DNA of 13,116 nt from Lachnospiraceae bacterium (GCA_009774245.1 VSNM01000114.1:1-13116); one strand, 5' to 3'; shown: positions 5,993 to 13,116, counted from the stretch's first letter. Program-made: numbers and translations. Notes: a model not told the origin generated them from the sequence alone.

Positions 5993-6979
5993 TTAATTTC
6001 CCAGATATTTAAACCAGTCCTGCGTCGCCTCGCCGATACTGTCTGGTGTCCACACAGGCGCCTCCCGCCAGTAATCGATGTTGTCAAGCACTTTCTGTAC
6101 GCCTTCCTCAAAAGTAACTTTCGCCTTCCAGCCCAGTGCTTTCTCTATCTTCGTGGTATCTGCATACGTGCAGTCTGGCTCTCCCGGCCTCTTTGGAATA
6201 TGCGTGATCTCTCCGCCGAGCAGCTCACACAGCCTGTTCACCGAATACGTCCCACCGCTTCCCACATTAAATGTGTCCTGCACTACATCGGACACCGCCG
6301 CTGTATAAAACGCGTCCGCAATATCTGTCACATAGGTGAAATCCCTTGTCTGTTTTCCGTCACCCACGACCGTGAACGGCTTTCCCGCAAGCTTCTGTGC
6401 GAGAAATACACCAAACACTGCGCCGTAAGTCCCTGAGGTTCTTGACCTCGTTCCATATACATTAAAAAGCCTCAAAGTCACCACTGGCAGTCCATAGACT
6501 TGTCCCCAGTGGAGTATGGTCTCCTCACCAAGCCTCTTTGTCAGCGCATACGGATACTGCGGTCTGATCTCGGCCGTTTCCTTTGTCGGAAATTCATCTG
6601 GTATGCCATAACAGGACGACGATGCCGCATACACAAGCTTTTTGATCCCGGCATCCTTGGCACACTCCACCACATTGAATGTCCCCAGCACATTTGATGA
6701 ATAATAATCGTACGGCCGCTGGATTGACGGTACGATATCAGCCAGCGCCGCAAAGTGAAAGATATAGTCCACTCCCTGAAATACAGGCGCTATCTCTTCC
6801 TTATTTCTGATATCCATGTGATATATTTTCAGATTCTCATTGTCCTTCTGATGAGAAAGATTCTCAGGTCTGCCTGTCGTCCAGTTGTCAATTACCCTTA
6901 CCTCATGCCCTTCTTCCAGCAGCCTGTCCACCATATGCGAACCGATAAAACCGCAGCCGCCTGTCACTAATGAAATCAT
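5993..6979 (-). CDS. NAD-dependent epimerase/dehydratase (extended SDR, nucleotide-sugar)
   Basis: A 328-aa extended short-chain dehydrogenase. The N-terminal Rossmann motif is GGCGFIG (residues 7-13). The active-site Ser lies in AASSSCYG (about 119-126) and the catalytic YxxxK is YALTK (144-148). Such enzymes epimerise or dehydrate nucleotide-activated sugars with bound NAD. In a heptose pathway this would correspond to the final epimerase step, but the sequence looks equally like the broad UDP-glucose 4-epimerase class, so the substrate is open. I chose the ATG at 6977-6979 because GGAGG stands five bases before it; an in-frame ATG four codons earlier overlaps that ribosome binding site. 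It lies between the isomerase and the HldE-like gene in an apparent operon, with gaps of 67 and 75 bases. Confidence 0.88.
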   Translation of the reverse strand: MISLVTGGCGFIGSHMVDRLLEEGHEVRVIDNWTTGRPENLSHQKDNENLKIYHMDIRNKEEIAPVFQGVDYIFHFAALADIVPSIQRPYDYYSSNVLGTFNVVECAKDAGIKKLVYAASSSCYGIPDEFPTKETAEIRPQYPYALTKRLGEETILHWGQVYGLPVVTLRLFNVYGTRSRTSGTYGAVFGVFLAQKLAGKPFTVVGDGKQTRDFTYVTDIADAFYTAAVSDVVQDTFNVGSGGTYSVNRLCELLGGEITHIPKRPGEPDCTYADTTKIEKALGWKAKVTFEEGVQKVLDNIDYWREAPVWTPDSIGEATQDWFKYLGN

Positions 6980-7046
6980 ATGCCCCTCCATACTGCCGAC
7001 AACTCATACTTTTGTTTGTCAGCACAATATTCTTCCTCATCGCACA

Positions 7047-7622
7047 TCACAACCGCACGCCATCCCTCTCCATAATCATATCAACAATCTGCTGGAGCAT
7101 CAGGTTGTGTATGGACTCTACAATTCCATATTTCTCTGACGGCACATACACGTTGATTGTTCCCAATTGTCTTGATTTGTTGTCACTCTTAAAACCTGTG
7201 AAGGTAATTATTTCCATCTCTTTCTTATTTGCCGTATTAATGGCATTGACAATATTGGACGAATTGCCTGAACTGCTGATTGCTACCAGGAGATCATCTT
7301 TCTGTCCGAGAAATTCAAGCGGTCTAGAAAATACAAATTCATATCCATAGTCATTCCCCATACAGGTAGTCACCGCATTATCATAAAGGCTGTAGGTTTT
7401 CATCCCGCCATTTTTCATATAGTCTGCTGTCATGTGGCTTGCAATCGCGGAACTGCCGCCATTTCCTATGAAAAAGATCTGTGAGCCTGCTCTCTTGTGC
7501 CGGGTGAAACAGTCAGTTAACAGCCGCATTCCAGCTTCATATCCATACTCTGTATGATTCTCTGTATATATTCCGGTCTGCTCCAATGAGTAGATCAGCT
7601 CGTCTATGTATTGGTCATTCAT
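7047..7622 (-). CDS. SIS-domain sugar-phosphate isomerase, GmhA-like
   Basis: A 191-aa single SIS domain, the length and layout of phosphoheptose isomerase (GmhA), which turns sedoheptulose-7-phosphate into glycero-manno-heptose-7-phosphate. Sugar-phosphate-binding motifs are GNGGSSA (53-59) and ISSSGNS (115-121), and VESIHNLMLQ (168-177) carries a His (172) in the region of GmhA's catalytic His. Around the place where GmhA has its catalytic Glu, this protein reads ASHMTADYMKNGG, with Asp67 rather than Glu. This resembles a divergent SIS subgroup of capsule clusters, so the exact substrate is uncertain. It starts 17 bases after the stop of the phosphotransferase-like gene. GGGAG just after that stop is its probable, somewhat distant, ribosome binding site. 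Confidence 0.85.
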   Translation of the reverse strand: MNDQYIDELIYSLEQTGIYTENHTEYGYEAGMRLLTDCFTRHKRAGSQIFFIGNGGSSAIASHMTADYMKNGGMKTYSLYDNAVTTCMGNDYGYEFVFSRPLEFLGQKDDLLVAISSSGNSSNIVNAINTANKKEMEIITFTGFKSDNKSRQLGTINVYVPSEKYGIVESIHNLMLQQIVDMIMERDGVRL

Positions 7623-7639
7623 GATCAGTGTATAGCTCC

Positions 7640-9010
7640 CTATGTCATAATCTCCACATTCTGTATCATAATCGGTTTCCCAGTCTGCCTGTATAGCTGT
7701 ACCACCGAGCTGCCATCTCCATAATACGCGTCACTGAGCACCACCGCCCTGTCCACATCGGCTGTCTCATCGTAGATTCCCCAGCCTTTCGCAATATACT
7801 GTTGTTTCAGCATCATATATTTCTGTAATACCTCAGGACGCATGGATTTCATCGTACTTTCAATCAATGGATGGGGACGCCACAACAGCGCGATTTCGTC
7901 CTGATTTTCCTCAAATATTTTCAGCACATTCTCAATCTTGCCCACCCATTTTTCATTGTGTGTAAGCAACGCCGCTATTCCAGTATTGTATAAGATAATC
8001 TTCTTCCAGCTTCCATCTGCCTTCTCAATCACATGCAGCCATTCCTGTGGGATATCCAATTCTTCTTTCTTTGTGGCGCATACCCTGTCATACTTGGGAG
8101 AACCCAGTCCCAAAATCTTCTGTTCCAGATATGTTCTATCCAGATGTTTTCCCTGCAATCCGTGTTCCTTCGCAGCTTTCAGGTATTCATTCACATAGAT
8201 TTTTTTCATATCCTCCGACTGCACTACCACTTTGTCTGCATTGATGATACCTGGCATGAAACAGAAATGTTTCATATTTTCTATTGCCTGTTCCTGATCT
8301 GGCTCTACCTCATCAAGCACAAAATATGGGATATAGATCAGCTTTTCTGTATATTTTTTCAGATTGCTGGAAAAAAATTTCGGATGCACACTCGTGACCA
8401 GGTTCCAATTATCATATGCATTATGTATATAGATCATATCAGGACGACGTTTTTCAAAATCATAGTTGTCATACCCTGTGATCGGCACATAGCAGGGATA
8501 CTGGTCTGCCTCATAATGCATCCCGCCCAGACTGCCGTCCGGATTCTTGTCATAATATGGTATCGGAATAACATAAGCGTCGCAATCATCATCCTCATCA
8601 GCGGCTTTCCATACACTCTCAAGGCTGTCCCACATGCTTGCCTTGTATGGGAGAAAAACGGCTTCCTTTCTGGCAGAAATATCATTTTTCAGACTGTTTG
8701 CTGCCCTGATCAGCTTTTGCCGCAAAATCTTATATATCTTATTGGCATTAACCGTTTTCTGTTCAGACAAATTTTCATGAATCTGATAAGTCAATTCACA
8801 GTAATCTTCTAAAAGCAATACGGTCGGATGTCTCTCTCCCTCTGTGCTCTCGATCAAAGTGCCCAATGTAATCCCACCGTTCTGGCATTCCTCCAAAAGC
8901 TCCATCGCTGACGGAATACTGCCTTGCTCTATGAACTTTTTGACCTGATCATGTGCTTCTTCCATCTGCGTGATCAGATCTTCCGCCTGCTGCTTCTGTG
9001 CCTTCCTCAT
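7640..9010 (-). CDS. CDP-glycerol glycerophosphotransferase-like protein
   Basis: A 456-aa protein. About the first 110 residues are charged and probably helical (coiled-coil-like). From about residue 117 (VFLPYKASMWDSLESVWKAA) it follows the pattern of the CDP-glycerol glycerophosphotransferase (TagB/TagF-like) family seen in Firmicutes. Near the C-terminus, LLWRPHPLIE and SDAYYGDGSSVVQLY (about 426-440) match the family's catalytic end, where polyol-phosphate polymerases have a HP and SD..SS motif. The role would be building or priming a polyol-phosphate or related surface polymer at the cytoplasmic face. No transmembrane segment is seen. The ATG at 9010 has GAGG seven bases upstream; a GTG at 9031 in frame is weaker. 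It is the first gene behind a candidate promoter at 9087-9115 and leads into the isomerase/epimerase/HldE-like genes. Confidence 0.75.
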   Translation of the reverse strand: MRKAQKQQAEDLITQMEEAHDQVKKFIEQGSIPSAMELLEECQNGGITLGTLIESTEGERHPTVLLLEDYCELTYQIHENLSEQKTVNANKIYKILRQKLIRAANSLKNDISARKEAVFLPYKASMWDSLESVWKAADEDDDCDAYVIPIPYYDKNPDGSLGGMHYEADQYPCYVPITGYDNYDFEKRRPDMIYIHNAYDNWNLVTSVHPKFFSSNLKKYTEKLIYIPYFVLDEVEPDQEQAIENMKHFCFMPGIINADKVVVQSEDMKKIYVNEYLKAAKEHGLQGKHLDRTYLEQKILGLGSPKYDRVCATKKEELDIPQEWLHVIEKADGSWKKIILYNTGIAALLTHNEKWVGKIENVLKIFEENQDEIALLWRPHPLIESTMKSMRPEVLQKYMMLKQQYIAKGWGIYDETADVDRAVVLSDAYYGDGSSVVQLYRQTGKPIMIQNVEIMT

Positions 9011-9086
9011 AATCTTCCTCGTTCGTTTCACCAGGAACCGACCTGTCGTCCTTATTTTTTCAATATCTATTTTTTATATCGACAAT

Positions 9087-9115
9087 AGTCTATCACGTTT
9101 TAACCCAAATGACAA
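9087..9115 (-). promoter_or_regulatory. Candidate promoter of the sugar-pathway operon
   Basis: On the minus strand, TTGTCA (9110-9115) and TAGACT (9087-9092) are separated by 17 bases, about 80 bases before the phosphotransferase-like gene. This is the only reasonable sigma-A-like match in the 170-base gap after the wall hydrolase gene. No clear terminator with a U-run separates the two genes, so read-through from 9181 is also possible. Confidence 0.45.
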
Positions 9116-9180
9116 TTCTTTTTTCAAAAATTTGTATCCAAAACAACTTAGAAAGAAATGGAAGCGGGGATATCCGCCCT

Positions 9181-9783
9181 CTACCTCGTATAAAAATCAT
9201 GCCCCCCATAGGAAAATAAAAATGTCAGATTACTGTCAAACCATGCCGCATTTTCAGGCGCAGTCAGCTTTCTCGCCATAAAGAACAGCGCGCCATTAGA
9301 CACGTCCTCCCCCTTGAGGGCACTGTATACCACCTCTCTCGTCTCCTCCGACACATTCACCTGATCGATAAATCCATTGGATACCGGTGAGAATTGTGTC
9401 ACATTTTTTGCTTTCTGGTACACCACATCCGTAACATTGTTCGGAAATCTTCTGCTCTTGACACGATTGATCACGACATTTGCCACCAGAAGCTTCCCTT
9501 TTCTGTCCTCGCCGCCTGCTTCCGCCTCCACAATCCGCATCAGTGTATCCAGATCTGTATCTGAGACGTCAATACAAAACCGCTGTTTCATTGTCTCATA
9601 AGATATGACGCGCTCTACGGATTCAAACTGTTCCAGCTCCACATTTTCAGTCGCTACGGTCACTGTCGTTTGCTCCTGACGCGCCGTGCTCTCCGCCTGC
9701 ACATCGTACCGCTTGGAAAAGATCAGCATCCCTGTGCAGATCGTATATGCGATGAATAAAAGGATATTACTTTTTGTGTACAT
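9181..9783 (-). CDS. SleB-type cell wall hydrolase
   Basis: A 200-aa exported protein. Residues 5-23 are a hydrophobic signal segment, with a possible signal peptidase site after VQA (30). After a Thr/Val/Glu-rich linker, residues 72-200 form the SleB/CwlJ hydrolase fold. VEAEAGGEDRKGKLLVANVV (85-104) carries the catalytic Glu region, NRVKSRRFPN follows, and GGHDFY (193-198) is the conserved end. The family cleaves peptidoglycan, in spores (cortex lysis) or in vegetative wall remodelling. The short length without a peptidoglycan-binding domain fits the many small vegetative SleB-like proteins of Clostridia. It is divergent from the response regulator genes and lies upstream of the surface-polymer genes, so a wall role alongside polymer assembly is plausible but not shown. 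Confidence 0.88.
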   Translation of the reverse strand: MYTKSNILLFIAYTICTGMLIFSKRYDVQAESTARQEQTTVTVATENVELEQFESVERVISYETMKQRFCIDVSDTDLDTLMRIVEAEAGGEDRKGKLLVANVVINRVKSRRFPNNVTDVVYQKAKNVTQFSPVSNGFIDQVNVSEETREVVYSALKGEDVSNGALFFMARKLTAPENAAWFDSNLTFLFSYGGHDFYTR

Positions 9784-9966
9784 AATCTGTCGCTCGTTCC
9801 TTTCTCAATTTACATCTATAGTCAGCCTATGTTATTTGGATTACATTTCAAAATTTACCTTTATTAGTCTATTCGCTTGTCCCGCAAAAAATACTAAAAA
9901 CTTTCTAAATTAAGAAATAATGTCAATTCACCTGATTGCGGCTGACGGATAAAATATGATAAAATA

Positions 9967-9975
9967 TGCTATAAT
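9967..9975 (+). promoter_or_regulatory. Extended -10 promoter for the response regulator operon
   Basis: TGCTATAAT is a perfect extended -10 (TGnTATAAT). No good -35 lies 17 bases upstream. The region before it contains two 10-bp direct copies of GATAAAATAT. The predicted start point falls at the left tip of the MITE-like element, so that element would form the transcript leader. In the rest of the 391-base gene-free stretch 9784-10174, positions 9784-9950 are AT-rich and probably hold the wall hydrolase promoter on the minus strand; a TTGACA is visible there without a matching -10. Confidence 0.5.
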
Positions 9976-9978
9976 CCA

Positions 9979-10144
9979 TTAGAGTGTGTTTGAAAAATGC
10001 TTTCTGCCAGATGTGCGTCACAATTTGTGGGAGATTTGTGCCAAATGAAGGGCGCATAGCGGGCTATGTAACCTGAATTTTGCGCAAATATCACGCAAAG
10101 CGGGGCGTACAGGTGGTAGGAATGATTTTTCAAACACGCTCTAA
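9979..10144. mobile_element. MITE-like palindromic element, 166 bp, non-coding
   Basis: The ends are a 20-bp terminal inverted repeat with one mismatch: TTAGAGTGTGTTTGAAAAAT (9979-9998) and the reverse complement of TTAGAGCGTGTTTGAAAAAT (10125-10144). The interior is also self-complementary: two internal blocks pair imperfectly around a central CATAGC-GG-GCTATG hairpin, so the whole unit can fold into one long stem. It has no coding capacity. The outer TTA/TAA could include a TA target duplication. The architecture suggests a non-autonomous transposable element or a structured intergenic repeat; the name of its family cannot be given from sequence alone. Confidence 0.8.
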
Positions 10145-10174
10145 GAAACTGTCAGGAAAACCGGAGGAGACATC

Positions 10175-10918
10175 ATGCTTCAGATTGCGATATGCGATGA
10201 TGAACAATATTACAGAGAAAAAATACAATCCCATCTCATACAATACTTTAGCCAAAAGAATCTGGAATATTCGATTCATTCCTATCCATCGGGCGAAGCC
10301 TTTTTATCCCGGCAGGAAAACAACATCCGATACGACATTGTTTTTCTGGACATCAGCATGAAGGAGCTGGACGGCATTCAGACTGCCTCTCAAATCCGGA
10401 CTTTTCACAGCGATACGCAGCTTGTATTTGTGACGGCCTTTATCGACTACGCCCTGGAGGGCTACAAGGTCAACGCGGTGCGCTATATCATGAAGGACAC
10501 GCTGGAAACTGCTATCCCGGAATGCATGGACGCGATTTTGCAGAAAATGCGGCTGGCGCAGGTCACGTTTTCCTTCATGGACGGGGAAGCGACACTTTAT
10601 ACAGACAATATCCTCTATGTCGAAAGCCGCGGGCACAAATCATTTTTTCATTATATGCAACCCGGCACCGCAAATTCGATTTCTGCCCAGTCTGGCGTTG
10701 TGATCTATCAGATTTACGAGAAACTGGATTCAATTGAACAAAGGCTCTCCGATTACGGTTTCCTGCGGATTCACAAAAGCTATCTTGCCAACATGAAGCA
10801 TATCCGCAGGCTCAGCGGCTATATTGCTTCGCTCGATACCGGCGAAGAGCTTCCCATCCCGCGCCAACGGTATCAGACTGTCAGGGAATTGTTTGTGACA
10901 TATAAGGGAGCCTTGTAA
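10175..10918 (+). CDS. LytTR-family response regulator (AgrA/VirR-like)
   Basis: A 247-aa regulator. Residues 1-125 are a receiver domain with acidic pocket Asp8/Asp9, phospho-acceptor Asp59 (FLDISM), Thr87 and Lys107. Residues 131-243 are a LytTR DNA-binding domain (LYVESRGHKSFFH, then FLRIHKSYLANMKHI). Regulators of this class bind direct repeats upstream of genes for toxins, bacteriocins, quorum sensing or wall functions. GGAGGAG stands seven bases before the ATG. The cognate kinase gene follows after 42 bases. A MITE-like palindrome and an extended -10 lie upstream. The genes it controls cannot be read from the window; the nearby SleB and surface-polymer genes are only positional candidates. 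Confidence 0.93.
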   Translation: MLQIAICDDEQYYREKIQSHLIQYFSQKNLEYSIHSYPSGEAFLSRQENNIRYDIVFLDISMKELDGIQTASQIRTFHSDTQLVFVTAFIDYALEGYKVNAVRYIMKDTLETAIPECMDAILQKMRLAQVTFSFMDGEATLYTDNILYVESRGHKSFFHYMQPGTANSISAQSGVVIYQIYEKLDSIEQRLSDYGFLRIHKSYLANMKHIRRLSGYIASLDTGEELPIPRQRYQTVRELFVTYKGAL

Positions 10919-10960
10919 CCTGAGATGCCTTAAAGAACTGTAAACAGGGAGAGATTTACT

Positions 10961-12244
10961 ATGAATGATGTATTGAGATGCCTGATCCTGTCTCTGATAA
11001 CAGGAATCAGTTGTAAAATCTTTTTTGAGACGATCGTCCCTATGCGCAGATGGCGGTATCCGTGGATAAAATATACGGTGATTCCAGCTTTTGCAGCAGG
11101 TCTGATGATCAACGCCTTCACACCGATCCCACCCTATATCCTGCAGCCTGTCCGCCTTATTATCCTTGTGGCGGCCGTGGCACAGGTTTATTTTCAGGTA
11201 CGCGTTACCCGGAATCTGATTCTGTCCGTATTGTACTGTGGTATTTACTGGAGCATATCGACAGCCATGGTGTCCGCATTTTATTTCTTTTATGATTCCG
11301 AACCCATGAATGAATCCCTGCGCAGGGCAATTGAGAATCTGACAGAAACCATCAACCTGTGTCTGATGATCGCATTCCACTTTCAATATAAGGGGCGTAT
11401 CCGCGAGCTGACCAGATCCCGTTGGAAGAAATTCTGCCTGCTTCCCTTTCTTTGTCTGACAATCCTTGTAGCATTTAACATGCTCTCTATTGATGATGCG
11501 GCACCAAACAAATACGCGGTACTCACCACAGTCTGTGGAATTATTATCTTAAATGTTTTTCTTTTTTATTATGCCATCCATATGATAGAAAAGGAAGAGG
11601 CACTGCAGAAACTGCAGCTGCGTGCCGAGCGCTCACGCAGCCAGATGGACATGTATCACACAATGCAGTCCCAGTACGACCAGCAGCGGCGGTTCCTGCA
11701 TGATTACAAAAACCAGCTAAACTGTATCCAGGGACTTTTGGACTGCGGACAGACCGAGGAGGCATCCGAATATATTGCCCGGATGACTGGAAACCTGCGG
11801 GCGCAGTTTGGCGACATCAATACCAACCACACCGTTGTGAATATCATTCTGAATCAGAAATATCAGGCCGCGCGCGATAAGGGGATTGCCATGAATTTTG
11901 TCATCAACAACCTGTCAGGGCTGTCCATGCCTGAGGAAGATCTGGTCACACTGCTGACCAATCCGCTTGACAACGCGATCGAGGCCTGCGCGTCTGCCGA
12001 CAAAACCATTCAGTTCAAGATGGTTATCGAGGAAGATCAACTCGTCTTATCTGTCCGCAATCCGGTGAGCAGTCCTGTATTCATCAAAGACAATACTATT
12101 GTCACCAGCAAAAAGGACGCCGCCCATCACGGAATCGGGCTGTCCAATGTCGATGCTGTTGTCAGAAAATACCATGGAACCAGTGTCTTGAAATGCGAGG
12201 ACGGGTGGTTTACTTTTGCCGCGATGCTTTCATGCCCTCGTTAA
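10961..12244 (+). CDS. GHKL-type sensor histidine kinase (AgrC/ComD-like)
   Basis: A 427-aa membrane kinase. Residues 1-207 contain about six hydrophobic segments, the layout of AgrC-type peptide sensors. A charged, probably coiled-coil linker (208-243) leads to the dimerisation/phosphoacceptor segment FLHDYKNQL with His247. The GHKL ATPase part has an N-box TNPLDNAIEA (333-342), in which Pro replaces the more usual Leu, and a G-box HGIGLSNV (390-397). It should phosphorylate the regulator encoded 42 bases upstream. GGGAGAG before the ATG is the ribosome binding site. Many such kinases sense a modified peptide made by adjacent AgrB/AgrD-like genes; none is present here, so the signal is unknown. 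Confidence 0.92.
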   Translation: MNDVLRCLILSLITGISCKIFFETIVPMRRWRYPWIKYTVIPAFAAGLMINAFTPIPPYILQPVRLIILVAAVAQVYFQVRVTRNLILSVLYCGIYWSISTAMVSAFYFFYDSEPMNESLRRAIENLTETINLCLMIAFHFQYKGRIRELTRSRWKKFCLLPFLCLTILVAFNMLSIDDAAPNKYAVLTTVCGIIILNVFLFYYAIHMIEKEEALQKLQLRAERSRSQMDMYHTMQSQYDQQRRFLHDYKNQLNCIQGLLDCGQTEEASEYIARMTGNLRAQFGDINTNHTVVNIILNQKYQAARDKGIAMNFVINNLSGLSMPEEDLVTLLTNPLDNAIEACASADKTIQFKMVIEEDQLVLSVRNPVSSPVFIKDNTIVTSKKDAAHHGIGLSNVDAVVRKYHGTSVLKCEDGWFTFAAMLSCPR

Positions 12245-12263
12245 ACACACTTGCTGCGCAGCA

Positions 12264-13019
12264 TCACATAAAATATATACACTTTTCCAAATAAAACTGT
12301 TGTTCTTTTTCAAAAAGTGCAATTAATTGATCTAAAATCTTTTCCTCCCTATACTCTTTCAATGCTGCCAAATATTCATTTCTATTCGTATCCTGAATTA
12401 CAATCGGCACAATATCATTCTTTAAACATTCCCTGAAAATAATCAATCTGCCTGTCCGTCCATTTCCATCCTGGAATGGATGAATGGCCTCGTATCTTGC
12501 ATGAAATTCAGCCAATATAGAAATACTTATTTCCTTGTTACCATACCAATCCATAAGTAAGTGCATTTCCTGAGCAACTTTTTCTGGTCTTACAGTTTGA
12601 TACATTCCAATCATATTAGGACGCTGCTTATAATCACCAATTGCATACCCGTTAGCGCGGTCCTCAAATACACCAGATTTCAGCTCATAATGAAATTGCT
12701 TTATAAGGTCCTGAGTCAATGGTTCTTCTAAGGTATCTAACATTTTATTAAACATCAGAAAATGACCGTTCATTTCTTCAACATCTTTTGCCCTATAATA
12801 ATCATCTGATTTAGGTAAAATTCCATTATCAAACAAGGAAGCTGTCTGTTCCTCAGTAAGTGTACTGCCCTCAATCTTATTTGAATTATAGGCAAGTAAA
12901 CGCTGCGTATATGCATACACACCGGATCTATCAAATCGTTCTCTTTCGATTTTAAATCTTTCCAAAAGAAATTCTAAAAAATTTTTGTTACTACCCATAT
13001 CATACCTCTTATTTCTCAT
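12264..13019 (-). CDS. Fic-domain protein with N-terminal inhibitory motif
   Basis: A 251-aa Fic protein. The active-site loop HPFQDGNGRTGR (180-191) keeps every residue of HxFx(D/E)GNGRxxR, so AMP transfer (or another phosphodiester transfer) to a target hydroxyl should be possible. SNKIEG (46-51) near the N-terminus fits the (S/T)xxxE(G/N) inhibitory helix, with Glu50 expected to block ATP binding; this is the arrangement with the inhibitory helix in the Fic protein itself, so no separate antitoxin is needed. The target is unknown. The ATG at 13019 has AAGGA seven bases upstream; Met8 with AGAGG is an alternative. It converges on the kinase gene with 19 bases between stops. The base composition is visibly more AT-rich than the neighbouring kinase gene, suggesting a separate acquisition. 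Confidence 0.92.
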   Translation of the reverse strand: MRNKRYDMGSNKNFLEFLLERFKIERERFDRSGVYAYTQRLLAYNSNKIEGSTLTEEQTASLFDNGILPKSDDYYRAKDVEEMNGHFLMFNKMLDTLEEPLTQDLIKQFHYELKSGVFEDRANGYAIGDYKQRPNMIGMYQTVRPEKVAQEMHLLMDWYGNKEISISILAEFHARYEAIHPFQDGNGRTGRLIIFRECLKNDIVPIVIQDTNRNEYLAALKEYREEKILDQLIALFEKEQQFYLEKCIYFM

Positions 13020-13042
13020 AAATCATCCTTCTATTTCACATT

Positions 13043-13063
13043 GGTAGTGTCAAGTCTACTACC
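13043..13063 (+). repeat. Inverted repeat followed by a T-run
   Basis: GGTAGT and ACTACC are perfect 6-bp inverted arms around GTCAAGTCT, followed on the plus strand by TGTTTTTTCT. It may be a weak intrinsic terminator for plus-strand transcription, an operator in the Fic gene's upstream region, or the worn end of an insertion sequence. On the minus strand it holds TTGACA, but the expected -10 position falls in the ribosome binding site region of the Fic gene. Confidence 0.4.
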
Positions 13064-13116
13064 TGTTTTTTCTATTCAAAGCCTTTATTTTCGGGAGTTT
13101 GCAAAAAAATGAGCAA

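Noticed and set aside
8033..8812. Long plus-strand open frame of about 259 codons opposite the phosphotransferase-like gene
   Set aside because: It is antisense to a well-supported gene, has no ribosome binding site, and its translation is a low-complexity Ile/Phe/His-rich shadow with no recognisable motif.
9125..9185. Terminator after the SleB-like gene
   Set aside because: The GCGG...CCGC match is only 4 bp and no U-run follows on the minus strand, so it was not called.
12250..12261. Palindrome TGCTGCGCAGCA between the convergent kinase and Fic genes as a bidirectional terminator
   Set aside because: The stem is short with almost no loop and is not followed by a T-run on the plus strand; the AT-rich stretch beyond it is coding for the Fic protein.

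Overview
The window looks like a chromosomal piece of an anaerobic, low-to-moderate-GC Firmicute, most likely a Clostridia/Lachnospiraceae-type gut bacterium. This is inferred from gene style only: strong GGAGG ribosome binding sites, a SleB-type cell wall hydrolase, an AgrC/AgrA-like two-component pair, split transketolase, SPASM radical SAM enzymes, and a short palindromic MITE-like element. No rRNA or marker gene is present to fix the species.

Layout. Positions 16-9783 are coded entirely on the minus strand. Read in the direction of transcription, the order is: a SleB-like wall hydrolase (9783-9181); a CDP-glycerol glycerophosphotransferase-like protein (9010-7640) behind its own candidate promoter; a SIS-domain GmhA-like sugar-phosphate isomerase (7622-7047); an extended SDR nucleotide-sugar epimerase (6979-5993); and an HldE-like protein with nucleotidyltransferase first and PfkB kinase second (5917-4277). 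Then comes a RelB/DinJ-type antitoxin (4080-3811) followed by an internally deleted VapC/PIN toxin remnant, two radical SAM/SPASM proteins (3533-2472 and 2438-1452), the N-terminal half of a transketolase (1371-511), and two small overlapping unknown genes (355-98 and 120-16). Positions 10175-12244 are on the plus strand: a LytTR response regulator and a GHKL sensor kinase, preceded by a 166-bp MITE-like palindrome. A class II-type Fic protein (13019-12264) converges on them in clearly more AT-rich DNA.

How the genes may work together. Isomerase, kinase, nucleotidyltransferase and epimerase are the steps of a nucleotide-activated heptose (or heptose-like) pathway. Transketolase can supply sedoheptulose-7-phosphate, the phosphotransferase-like protein suggests a surface polymer, and the SPASM enzymes could tailor a sugar or peptide. 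The GmhB phosphatase and the C-terminal transketolase subunit are not in the window.

Most notable observations. (1) The first-named stop of the downstream radical SAM gene is an in-frame TGA lying exactly where its neighbour has the first Cys of the terminal CxxxC pair. The frame stays open for 27 more codons with a homologous C-terminus and then ends in an ATGA overlap with the transketolase gene. This is either a selenocysteine/recoding site or a single-base nonsense mutation. (2) A 29-nt repeat brackets the radical SAM/transketolase/toxin-antitoxin block in direct orientation, with a third inverted copy inside. (3) A six-unit 18-bp tandem repeat encodes a Cys/His-rich hexapeptide array inside the HldE-like kinase domain. 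(4) A toxin deletion leaves an orphan antitoxin. (5) A MITE-like hairpin sits between the candidate promoter and start codon of the response regulator.
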